Below are positions 1 through 5,075 of a DNA stretch of 5,792 nt, piece after piece. Both the position numbers and the translations under genes were made by a program. This stretch comes from Spartobacteria bacterium (GTDB taxonomy: Bacteria; Verrucomicrobiota; Verrucomicrobiia; Chthoniobacterales; Chthoniobacteraceae), in NCBI GenBank assembly GCA_025350985.1, contig JANXWU010000457.1:1-5792 (forward strand), in the 5' to 3' direction. The notes below the pieces were generated by a model. It saw only the letters and a list, made by a program, of their open reading frames with translations. It had not been told where the DNA came from and did not search any database. The first letter of the stretch is position 1, and every line of letters starts with the position of its first letter.

Positions 1-121
1 CTTCGGCTGGCTCATGCAAGCCCGCCGTCTCGCCCGCGACTACGAAACCAACCCCGCTTCCAGCGTCGCCCTCATCCTCGCCCAAGCCTCCAGAATCATG
101 CTCCGCAGGCTCGCTCGCTAG
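1..121 (+). CDS. IS5-family transposase, C-terminal fragment (5' end outside window)
   Basis: An open frame enters from the left edge (first full codon at base 2) and ends at TAG 119-121, giving the last 39 residues of a DDE transposase. It begins FGWLMQARRLARDYETNP and ends IMLRRLAR. The FGWL..(R)RL.RDYE block followed by a terminal RLMLxRL-type helix is characteristic of the C-terminus of IS5-family transposases, just after the catalytic glutamate region. The catalytic D, D and E themselves lie outside the window, so activity cannot be judged. The reading frame is intact to its stop and is followed at once by a plausible IS end. The family call is good; the subgroup is inferred from the target-site pattern only. 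Confidence 0.8.
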   Translation, partial: FGWLMQARRLARDYETNPASSVALILAQASRIMLRRLAR

Positions 122-136
122 TTTTTAGACAGTCAC
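1..136 (+). mobile_element. Right end of an IS5-family insertion sequence
   Basis: The bases directly after the transposase stop read, on the complement from 136 inward, GTGACTGTCTAAAAAC, which resembles the terminal inverted repeats of IS5-family elements (a GxCTGTCTAAAA-like end). Next to it on the outside is CTTAG at 136-140, fitting the C-TNA-G target with a 3-base duplication (TTA, 137-139) used by several IS5 subgroups. The left end, and so the partner repeat and partner duplication, is outside the window, so the exact boundary at 136 is inferred. Confidence 0.6.
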
Positions 137-165
137 TTAGGGGCACGGCCTGATTTTTTTCCCAA

Positions 166-756
166 ATGAAACTGCCCGACGGAAAGTTCGACGCTTACAT
201 TTTCGATTGCGATGGCACGCTCGCGGACACCATGCCGCTGCACTACACGGCGTGGCGCGAAATCCTGGACGAACTGGGCTGCGACTTTCCGGAGCCGTTG
301 TTTTATGAGCTGGGCGGCGTGCCGGCGCGCGGGATCATTGAGCTGCTCAACGCGCGCCACGGCACGGCCATTCCCGTGGATGAAACGGCGGAGCGCAAGG
401 AGCGGCTTTTTTTGAAAATGATCCATCAAATCGCGCCCATCGAGCCGGTGGTGGCGCTGGTGAAAAGGCTGCACGGCTCCGCGCCGATGGCTGTGGCGTC
501 CGGCGGCTTGCGTCCGATTGTGCTGAAGACGCTGGAAGCACTAGGGCTGGTGGAAAAATTTCAAGCAATCGTGACTTCGGAAGACTACGTCCGCGGCAAG
601 CCGGCGCCCGATCCGTTTCTCGAGGCGGCGCGCCGGCTCGGAGTGGCACCGGAGAAATGTCTCGTGTTCGAGGACACGCCGACCGGCATCGAAGCCGCGA
701 AAGCGGCGGGGATGCAATGGGTGCTCGTCCCGCCGCCGAAACGCACGCCTGTTTAG
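166..756 (+). CDS. HAD-superfamily hydrolase, subfamily IA (beta-phosphoglucomutase / sugar-phosphatase-like)
   Basis: A 196-residue cytoplasmic enzyme with all four HAD motifs. Motif I is DCDGT with nucleophile Asp14 and acid/base Asp16, motif II is the ASGG serine Ser112, motif III is Lys145 in RGKPAPDPF, and motif IV is Glu169-Asp170 in VFEDTPTGIEAAKAAGM. Between motif I and Ser112 lies a helical cap of the C1 type, as in beta-phosphoglucomutase, YqaB fructose-1-phosphatase and 2-deoxyglucose-6-phosphatase. The family hydrolyses or isomerises sugar phosphates through a Mg2+-dependent phospho-aspartate; the substrate cannot be read from sequence. Length is typical. ATG 166 is the only start that keeps motif I, but no Shine-Dalgarno is visible, and the IS end lies only about 30 bases upstream, so the native promoter may have been displaced. 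It converges on the tRNA gene with a 14-base gap. Confidence 0.9.
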   Translation: MKLPDGKFDAYIFDCDGTLADTMPLHYTAWREILDELGCDFPEPLFYELGGVPARGIIELLNARHGTAIPVDETAERKERLFLKMIHQIAPIEPVVALVKRLHGSAPMAVASGGLRPIVLKTLEALGLVEKFQAIVTSEDYVRGKPAPDPFLEAARRLGVAPEKCLVFEDTPTGIEAAKAAGMQWVLVPPPKRTPV

Positions 757-770
757 GCGAACGAGAAACT

Positions 771-843
771 GCACTCGAAGGGATTCGAACCCATAACCCT
801 CGGTTTCGAAGACCGATGCTCTATCCGGTTGAGCTACGAGTGC
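771..843 (-). tRNA. tRNA-Arg (anticodon TCG)
   Basis: The minus strand folds into a 73-nt cloverleaf. The acceptor GCACTCG pairs perfectly with CGAGTGC, the D stem is GCTC/GAGC, and the anticodon stem TCGGT/ACCGA carries the loop CTTCGAA, so the anticodon is TCG (reads CGA, Arg). The variable loop is five bases, followed by a T arm with loop TTCGAAT. The T stem ATGGG/CCCTT has one T-T mismatch at its second pair. The discriminator would be A (base 770), and the 3' CCA is not encoded, so it would be added after transcription. An integrase gene starts 73 bases beyond the 5' end, which makes this tRNA the obvious candidate for the element's attachment locus. Confidence 0.93.
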
Positions 844-916
844 TTTTCACAGCAGAAATAACGGAACAGGCGAACTTTATACTTGAATTTTCACGGTCAT
901 ATTCTACGGTCGCTTC

Positions 917-2068
917 ATGAAACACGATTCCGCCGTGAAAACGTGGGAAAAAACAAAGCTTCAAAACTTGGTCCGCCATAAATCCGGCAGGTATTATGCC
1001 CGGCTTTTTTTGAACGGCAAAGAGATTTGGAAATCACTCAAGACGGATCATTTTTCCGTGGCGACAGCGCGGCTCGTGGATGCCCAAAAAGAACACAGGG
1101 AACGGAAGAGCAGGGGGGCGTCGAGTTCCAGCGCGAAAATGACATTCGGCCAAGCCACCGCACTTCACTTTCAGCATCTCGCCGAAAACGTAAACATCAA
1201 GCGTCGCACGCGTCAGTACTGGCGGGAGGTTTTCGTCGCTCTCGAAAAGAGTTGGCCGGGTCTTAATGCGCTGGAGGTTCGCCGCCTCACGCCAGCAGCG
1301 TGCCGGGAATGGGCCTCAAAATTCGTTCTGACTCCGGGCCACAGCGGAAAGACGATTAGCTCGACGCGCTACAACGCAACCATTGCTCTCGTGCGGCACA
1401 TCCTGGACGTGAGCATTGAAAGCGGTGTGATTTACTCGAACCCTGCCTCTATTCTTGTCCGAAAAAGTGTTCCGTCGAAACAACTGACTCTGCCCACGCG
1501 CGCGCAATTCGCAGCCTTCATTGGCGAAATGCGGGCGGGTCACAGTCGGGATTCAAAGAATTGCGCCGATCTCGCGGAAGGCTTGGCCTTCACAGGATGC
1601 CGCCTTGCTGAATCCACGCAAATCGAATGGCGAGACTTGGATTTTGAGGCGGGCGAAACCCTCGTCAAAGGCGACCCGGAAGAGAGGACGAAAAACAGCG
1701 AAATTCGCCGCGTGCCAATGATTCCACAAGCCCGCGAATTATTTAAGCGCATGCGAGCCGATCGCAGTGATGAACCGGCAAACGCAAAAGTCTTCCTCGT
1801 GAATGAATGCCAGAAGTCGATGGATCGTGCTGCCAAGAAAATCGGTATGGCTCGCATCACCCATCACGATTTGCGGCATTTTTTCGCGACCGTTTGCATT
1901 GAAAGCGGTGTTGATATTCCTACCGTTTCTCGCTGGCTTGGACACAAGGATGGCGGTGCCCTCGCGATGCGCACCTACGGCCATTTGCGCCGGGAACACA
2001 GCATTGCTCAAGCGCAGAAAGTCTCATTCGTTCCGATTGCGCCCACCACTCCGAAAGTGGCGGCGTAA
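917..2068 (+). CDS. int: Tyrosine recombinase / phage-type integrase
   Basis: A complete 383-residue site-specific recombinase. Residues 1-60 (with GRYYARLFLNGKEIWKSLKT) look like an N-terminal arm-type DNA-binding domain, residues ~75-180 form a SAM-like core-binding domain, and ~190-360 the catalytic domain. The whole catalytic set is present: Arg229 (TGCRLAE), Lys259 in the beta-hairpin, His317 and Arg320 (HHDLRH), His343 (WLGHKD) and nucleophile Tyr354 (RTYGH). The expected chemistry is strand exchange between attP and attB through a 3'-phosphotyrosine. It starts 73 bases from the tRNA-Arg gene, typical of an integrated element, although on the tRNA's 5' side. ATG 917 has no clear Shine-Dalgarno but gives a full-length N-terminal domain. 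It converges with the HTH gene, with 5 bases between the stops. XerC/XerD is unlikely, given the arm domain and location. Confidence 0.93.
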   Translation: MKHDSAVKTWEKTKLQNLVRHKSGRYYARLFLNGKEIWKSLKTDHFSVATARLVDAQKEHRERKSRGASSSSAKMTFGQATALHFQHLAENVNIKRRTRQYWREVFVALEKSWPGLNALEVRRLTPAACREWASKFVLTPGHSGKTISSTRYNATIALVRHILDVSIESGVIYSNPASILVRKSVPSKQLTLPTRAQFAAFIGEMRAGHSRDSKNCADLAEGLAFTGCRLAESTQIEWRDLDFEAGETLVKGDPEERTKNSEIRRVPMIPQARELFKRMRADRSDEPANAKVFLVNECQKSMDRAAKKIGMARITHHDLRHFFATVCIESGVDIPTVSRWLGHKDGGALAMRTYGHLRREHSIAQAQKVSFVPIAPTTPKVAA

Positions 2069-2073
2069 GCTGA

Positions 2074-2604
2074 TCAGCATGCTTTCCGCGACAGTCGTTT
2101 TGTCAGACGTGCGAGTGCGGCTTCGCGGGCATTGCCGCCCGCAGAATGCACACCGGAAGGCATCGCACCATTCGGGGCTTTTGCGCTTCCCTTTTTCGCC
2201 TGCCGTCGTTCCGCGATAAAGCGCCGCCACGCTTCAAGTTTTTTACCCGGCTTTGAAATTTTCGGCTTCACACCGTTGTACACCCCGGCTTTACCAAGGA
2301 TACGCTCCACCTCTTTTGCCGGTATTAGAATGCGCCCGTATTCTGTAATGGTTTTCACTTTTCCTTTGTAAATCTGCCTGTATCCCCATGTTTGCTCCTT
2401 TCCGAAGAGGGCAGCAAATTCACTTGGCGAAAAGGCGACACGTTCCATTGCGGCTATGGCTTGGGAGTTTTCTTCGCTGCGAGCTTCTTTTTCGGTCGGT
2501 GAGGAGCCTTTTGTGGCGGCGCATGTCTCCGACCGCCCTACACTCTCGCCAAGGCTGAGGAGAATTACCGCGCGCTCATCCGCCTTGAGCACCCGGACGG
2601 CCAT
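2074..2604 (-). CDS. Helix-turn-helix DNA-binding protein, candidate excisionase/directionality factor
   Basis: From ATG 2604 this encodes 176 residues. A central domain (about 55-105 from this start) reads FSPSEFAALFGKEQTWGYRQ, then a wing-like stretch GRILIPAKEVERIL. That layout, helix-turn-helix, YRxIxxGKV, then GRxxIPxxEVxxxL, matches the MerR/excisionase-like HTH_17 fold. The C-terminal third is rich in Lys, Arg and Ala and probably contacts DNA. Excisionases of this fold bend att DNA and steer integrase toward excision; its place next to int supports that role, but a transcription regulator is equally possible. The start is uncertain. ATG 2604 has GGGGAA six bases upstream, the open frame runs to 2730, and ATG 2448 would leave only the HTH and tail (124 residues). 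The Ser/Glu/Lys-rich linker before 2448 looks coding, but bases above about 2530 overlap a plus-strand J-domain-like frame. Confidence 0.65.
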   Translation of the reverse strand: MAVRVLKADERAVILLSLGESVGRSETCAATKGSSPTEKEARSEENSQAIAAMERVAFSPSEFAALFGKEQTWGYRQIYKGKVKTITEYGRILIPAKEVERILGKAGVYNGVKPKISKPGKKLEAWRRFIAERRQAKKGSAKAPNGAMPSGVHSAGGNAREAALARLTKRLSRKAC

Positions 2605-2685
2605 GAGAATTCCCCGGAGAGCAATGCCGCAACCGCAGACTTGAACGAAGCCGTTGAATTCTTTCGGGAAAAATTGGCGGGCTGA
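2503..2685 (+). pseudogene. J-domain-like protein fragment (remnant)
   Basis: An open plus-strand frame between TGA 2500-2502 and TGA 2683-2685, lacking any ATG. Its last ~45 codons read like the second half of a J domain: AKAEENYRALIRLEHPDG, then an acidic/serine stretch, then NEAVEFFREKLAG. The HPD triad is at 2590-2598, preceded by a YRxLIRLE helix and followed by a helix with A..xLNEA...L, the spacing seen between helix II, the HPD loop and helix III of DnaJ-type domains. J domains stimulate the ATPase of DnaK-type Hsp70. With no start, no helix I and an antisense overlap with the HTH frame, it is best read as the 3' end of a gene whose front was lost. It could also be an active small gene with a non-standard start, or chance. 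Confidence 0.4.
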
Positions 2686-2693
2686 GAGGCCGC

Positions 2694-2722
2694 TTGTTTT
2701 AGCCTCCTGACTTTGATACAAT
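2694..2722 (+). promoter_or_regulatory. Sigma70-type promoter of the toxin-antitoxin operon
   Basis: A TTGTTT -35 (2694-2699) and a TACAAT -10 (2717-2722) are separated by exactly 17 bases. The -10 differs from TATAAT at one position. The -10 ends six bases before ATG 2729, so transcription would begin at or next to the start codon, giving a leaderless message. That fits the lack of a Shine-Dalgarno before the antitoxin gene. Prediction from sequence only. Confidence 0.55.
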
Positions 2723-2728
2723 GCTCGC

Positions 2729-2992
2729 ATGATTCTCTCGGTTGAACTTCCAGATGCGTTTGCCCGCCAGATGCACCTCGACGGTGCGGAAGGGCCGCGC
2801 CGCGCGTTGGAGAAGTTTGCTCTGGAAGGCTACCGTGCCGGCGAGCTCTCGCGCGGGCAGGTCAGCGAACTGCTGGATATGGAATTCAACGAAACTGAGC
2901 GGTTCCTCAAGGACCACGGTTGCGGTTTGGGGATGAGTTTCGAGGAATACGAACAAGATTCCAACCGTTTGCGGAAGTTCCTCGCACGGTGA
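2729..2992 (+). CDS. UPF0175-family antitoxin
   Basis: An 87-residue protein with the UPF0175 pattern: a short beta strand (ILSVELPD), a helix with RRALEKFALEGYRAGELS, then SRGQVSELLDMEFNETERFL, which reads as a helix-turn-helix at about residues 41-62, and a C-terminal tail. UPF0175 proteins are predicted DNA-binding antitoxins paired with PIN-domain toxins. The expected job is to bind and neutralise the toxin encoded next and to repress their shared promoter. Its TGA overlaps the toxin's GTG start by four bases (2989-2992), indicating translational coupling. The start is ATG 2729. An ATG at 2721 is closed after three codons. The gene is probably expressed from a leaderless transcript. The length is normal for the family. 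The family call is confident; the activity is inferred. Confidence 0.85.
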   Translation: MILSVELPDAFARQMHLDGAEGPRRALEKFALEGYRAGELSRGQVSELLDMEFNETERFLKDHGCGLGMSFEEYEQDSNRLRKFLAR

Positions 2993-3471
2993 GCCTGATC
3001 GTCTCAGACACGACTCCGCTCAACTACCTGATCTTGATCGGCCACATTGACGTGCTTCCACGTCTATTCGGAAAATTGCTGGTTCCACCTGCCGTGATTC
3101 ATGAAATGCGGAATCCTAAAGCCCCGGCAGGCGTTGCCTCTTGGGCGGGCAGCCTTCCCCCGTGGATCGAGGTCAAAGCTCCTCATACGGATTTGCATCT
3201 CGGTGTCGGGGCCGGTGAAGACGAAGCCATTTCTCTTGCCCTGGAACTCGGCGATGCCGCCATTCTCATTGACGATAGGAAAGCGCGCACCGTCGCCCAA
3301 AGTCACGGTCTTCTCACCATCGGAACCATCCGCATCCTTGACCTCGCCGACGAAGCTGGCTTGCTGGATTTCGAGTCGGCGATTTCCCGGCTGCAAGCCA
3401 CCACTTTCCATGTTGAAGAAACCTTGCTTGAGCCGGTGCGCGCCAAAGTGCGCGCCCGCAAGGGCGCTTAG
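2989..3471 (+). CDS. PIN-like ribonuclease toxin (DUF3368 family)
   Basis: A 160-residue protein from a GTG start that overlaps the antitoxin stop (GTGA). It opens with VSLIVSDTTPLNYLILIGHI, the PIN-type strand carrying the first metal ligand Asp7. VPPAVIHEM supplies Glu39, GAGEDEAISLALE gives the third acidic cluster (Glu77/Glu79), and ILIDDRKAR supplies Asp95-Asp96. These fit the acidic Mg2+ site of PIN nucleases, and the GxGExxAIxLA and IDDxxAR signatures fit DUF3368. Family members are toxins that cleave RNA; the target cannot be predicted. A longer frame begins at ATG 2920, but its first 23 residues lie inside the antitoxin gene in another frame and precede the PIN strand, so GTG 2989 is preferred. 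It converges on the DnaA-like gene with seven bases between stops. Confidence 0.87.
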   Translation: MSLIVSDTTPLNYLILIGHIDVLPRLFGKLLVPPAVIHEMRNPKAPAGVASWAGSLPPWIEVKAPHTDLHLGVGAGEDEAISLALELGDAAILIDDRKARTVAQSHGLLTIGTIRILDLADEAGLLDFESAISRLQATTFHVEETLLEPVRAKVRARKGA

Positions 3472-3478
3472 TGACCCA

Positions 3479-3817
3479 CTACGCGGCGGATTTTTTCTGC
3501 GGGAATTCAATCCGAACGGTTGCAACTTCGTAGCCGACCGATTGCCACGCCATTTTCAAACGGCTGATGTAATGGGATTCCACCCAACCACCGATGAACT
3601 TCGTCGGCGCACGGCAGGTGAGAACACCGTTTTCACAGCCCATCACACGCAGCGGTTTCAACCATGAATTCGCGGTGGCCTCGCCGATCTGTTGGCGAAG
3701 AAGGTCCAAAGCATTTTCCCACGCTTCCTCCAAAGGTGATTGCTCGATCAACTCAAGCTGTTGCTCTACTTTTGTTTCCACGGCCAGCCGCTTTTCCGTC
3801 CTCTCCATGACGAGCAT
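3479..3817 (-). CDS. DnaA domain-I-like protein, probably the C-terminal part of RepA displaced by one frame
   Basis: As a free gene this gives 112 residues from ATG 3817, which has AGGGAAGG just upstream. An ATG at 3808 is an alternative. A charged, helical N-terminus (to about residue 30) leads into a DnaA N-terminal-like domain: WENALDLLRQQIGEATANSW, then LKPLRV, ENGVLTCRAPTKFIGGWVES and HYISRLKMAW. This parallels E. coli DnaA domain I (FSMWIRPL and FVLDWVRDKY), the part that self-associates and contacts DnaB helicase. No AAA+ or helix-turn-helix DNA-binding domain of DnaA follows. The same frame stays open upstream to 3964, and in the overlap with repA it encodes KNDLPGLRLSRKRAP, the expected continuation of an RPA-type initiator. 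It is therefore probably the end of a fused initiator. If free, it would be translated after repA in one operon. Confidence 0.7.
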   Translation of the reverse strand: MLVMERTEKRLAVETKVEQQLELIEQSPLEEAWENALDLLRQQIGEATANSWLKPLRVMGCENGVLTCRAPTKFIGGWVESHYISRLKMAWQSVGYEVATVRIEFPQKKSAA

Positions 3818-3846
3818 TTCCTTCCCTGTTGGCGCACGCTTGCGAC

Positions 3847-4632
3847 TCAGCCGAAGCCCCGGAAGATCGTTTTTTCCACCAGCTTCCTCAGAGCAAGCGC
3901 ATAGTGCTTGTAAGCCTGTTGAGACGCCGACTTTTCGTACAGTTTTTTGAAAGATTCCTGCCAACTGCCAGTCGGTCCGCCAGTCGCTTTCTTTGCGTAG
4001 AGATAGAGCCAGCGTTCGACACTTCCAGATATGTCGAAGTAGCGTTTGTCGAGCGTCAAAACGTGAAAGTCTTGAATGCTCTCAAACAGCCATTCGGCCA
4101 GAACGACCTCCACACCGCGAACTTTGCCGTCTTCTTCCGTCATCTCCCATTCTGAAATCCACGAGAATTGTTTCACCCGGTCCCTTCGGTTGTTCTCAGA
4201 GCGGATCGTTGTTTCAATATTCGTCGTTTTGAGTCGGTGCAAAGCCTCTTTAAGCCGTGTGTATGCTGTCCCATGCGGCGCTTTGTTCATCCATGTGAAA
4301 AACTGGTAAGGCGTAAAACAGATGCGCCTTGTTAGCTCCATTCCGAGGCGCTTGCCTTCGATCCATTGCGAGATTGCGAAAATAATCAGGTCTTGGTCGT
4401 GAATAGTGGCGATGCCGTGTTCAGAGCTTCCCGTAATCCGAACCGTTTCCACCTGCTTCGTCTTCAAATTCACGAATTCATGTTCAATCGGGTCAATTCG
4501 ATTTGGCGTGAGACTAAACCAGCATCGGGACATTAGGTCTATCTGGTCTTTTGCAGCGATGTCAGACACGGAAGCGGTAAACCGCTTTAAGTCCTGATGC
4601 TTCTCAATTCCGCCATCCACTTTCCGCCCCAT
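3847..4632 (-). CDS. repA: RPA-family plasmid replication initiator
   Basis: A 261-residue protein matching replication initiator protein A (RPA, Pfam PF10134). Recognisable blocks are SSEHGIATIHDQDLIIFAIS (69-88), TRRICFTPYQFFTWM (101-115), YTRLKEALHRLKTTNIETTI (124-143), FSWISEWEM (156-164) and SGSVERWLYLYAKK (202-215). These proteins are winged-helix initiators that bind origin iterons and start plasmid replication. Six iterons lie directly upstream, supporting the call. ATG 4632 lacks a Shine-Dalgarno; GTG at codon 5 is a possible alternative. The last residues TIFRGFG and the stop at 3847-3849 look wrong. After K254, the -1 frame instead reads NDLPGLRLS, the normal family ending, and continues into a DnaA domain-I-like region, giving a ~384-residue product. 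So this chain is either a truncated isoform or the result of a lost base. Confidence 0.88.
   Translation of the reverse strand: MGRKVDGGIEKHQDLKRFTASVSDIAAKDQIDLMSRCWFSLTPNRIDPIEHEFVNLKTKQVETVRITGSSEHGIATIHDQDLIIFAISQWIEGKRLGMELTRRICFTPYQFFTWMNKAPHGTAYTRLKEALHRLKTTNIETTIRSENNRRDRVKQFSWISEWEMTEEDGKVRGVEVVLAEWLFESIQDFHVLTLDKRYFDISGSVERWLYLYAKKATGGPTGSWQESFKKLYEKSASQQAYKHYALALRKLVEKTIFRGFG
3870..3875 (-). other. A6 slippage run joining repA to the DnaA-like frame
   Basis: On the minus strand the repA end reads GTG GAA AAA ACG, a run of six A's. A tRNA-Lys on AAA slipping back one base re-pairs perfectly and then decodes AAC GAT CTT CCG (NDLP), entering the downstream frame. An SD-like GAGGAAG sits about ten bases before the run, similar in placement to the stimulator of the dnaX -1 frameshift. 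The heptamer is not in the canonical X XXY YYZ phase for repA. A single missing A (seven in truth) would explain the same picture without slippage. Confidence 0.5.
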
Positions 4633-4638
4633 AATACG

Positions 4639-4667
4639 TGCATATCAGAGTTGAGGATGAAATACAA
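4639..4667 (-). promoter_or_regulatory. Possible repA promoter abutting an iteron
   Basis: On the minus strand TTGTAT (4667-4662) and TATGCA (4644-4639) are 17 bases apart. The -10 is a weak match. The -35 touches iteron copy 1 (4668-4686) with no gap, so RepA bound there would be expected to block RNA polymerase, the usual autorepression of iteron plasmids. The -10 lies six bases before ATG 4632, which would make the transcript nearly leaderless, in keeping with the missing Shine-Dalgarno. Low certainty. Confidence 0.35.
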
Positions 4668-4846
4668 TATCGGGGGGCCAGCGACCTTATCACTGAATTC
4701 AACCGCAGAAGTCCGTGAATGAGGTCTGCCGAACCCAAGGTATCGGGGGGTGAGCGACCCCATCGGGGCAGCGACGACCAACTATCGGGGGGCCAGCGAC
4801 CTTTCTATCGGGGAAGCAACGACTCACTATCGGGGACCCAACGACC
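4668..4846 (+). repeat. Six 19-bp iterons (RepA binding sites)
   Basis: Six copies start at 4668, 4741, 4761, 4783, 4806 and 4828. Copies 1 and 4 are identical (TATCGGGGGGCCAGCGACC). ATCGGGG (positions 2-8) and CGAC (positions 15-18) are invariant in all six; the six bases between vary. The five tandem copies are spaced 20, 22, 23 and 22 bases, close to two helical turns, so bound proteins would line up on one face. Copy 1 stands apart, 73 bases from copy 2, against the probable repA promoter. These are the expected binding sites for the winged-helix RepA encoded next door, controlling initiation and copy number. Confidence 0.85.
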
Positions 4847-4884
4847 CGAATGTGCTTCAACGCCTTATCCTGTGTGCGTTTCCC

Positions 4885-4924
4885 AAAGCTAAACTTACTT
4901 AAAACATATACTAAACACTTAAAC
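4885..4924. other. AT-rich block, candidate DNA unwinding element
   Basis: A short stretch almost free of G, with TTACTTAAAACATATACTAA at its core (4898-4917) and repeated TAAAC/TTAAAAC words, stands out from the GC-rich surroundings. It begins about 40 bases after the last iteron, where iteron plasmids usually melt first. It is assigned by position and composition only. Confidence 0.5.
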
Positions 4925-4928
4925 GCAC

Positions 4929-4966
4929 CCGGCAGGCAGTGAGCCTTAGATGGGCTCGCCTGCCGG
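4929..4966. repeat. Strong imperfect hairpin next to the AT-rich block
   Basis: CCGGCAGGC (4929-4937) and GAGCC (4941-4945) pair with GGCTC (4953-4957) and GCCTGCCGG (4958-4966), giving a 14-bp GC-rich stem with a three-base AGT bulge and a seven-base loop. No T run follows on the plus strand. On the minus strand the AT-rich block follows, but without a U tract directly after the stem, so an intrinsic terminator is possible but not typical. It could instead be a structured origin element, such as a primosome or single-strand assembly site. Confidence 0.55.
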
Positions 4967-5035
4967 TTGCTTCCAAAGAAAGAAATTCTTGCCGGCAGCG
5001 GACGCCTGAGTTTGCGACTATGTCGGGCAAGCGAA

Positions 5036-5075
5036 CTGGCAAGCCAGTAAGCCAGCGATGTTGCAAGCCAGCAAC
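5036..5075 (+). repeat. AAGCCAG repeats and small inverted repeats upstream of parA (candidate centromere/operator)
   Basis: AAGCCAG occurs three times (5041-5047, 5049-5055, 5065-5071). The first lies in a perfect inverted repeat CTGGC-AA-GCCAG (5036-5047), and the last in GTTGC...GCAAC (5060-5075). A related GCAAGCGAACTGG precedes them. In type Ib partition loci the centromere and operator sites often lie just before a small parA, so this may be where the partner DNA-binding protein sits. No such protein is encoded in the window. Confidence 0.4.

Noticed and set aside
140..160. GC-rich bases followed by a T run as a terminator after the IS
   Set aside because: No stem longer than three pairs precedes the T's.
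133..774. Antisense open frames opposite the HAD gene
   Set aside because: They mirror a GC-rich coding gene with all four HAD motifs and have low-complexity Arg/Pro-rich products.
2069..2078. Perfect palindrome GCTGATCAGC between the int and HTH stop codons
   Set aside because: Only 10 bp with no loop and no T run on either side, so there is no real support for a terminator or recombination site.
2920..2988. ATG-initiated 23-residue N-terminal extension of the PIN toxin
   Set aside because: It lies inside the antitoxin gene in another frame and precedes the conserved first PIN strand; GTG 2989, overlapping the antitoxin stop, fits the family better.
4668..4846. Regular repeats as a CRISPR array
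   Set aside because: Repeats are 19 bp with spacers of only a few bases and an internally variable core, and no cas genes are present; the fit is with plasmid iterons.
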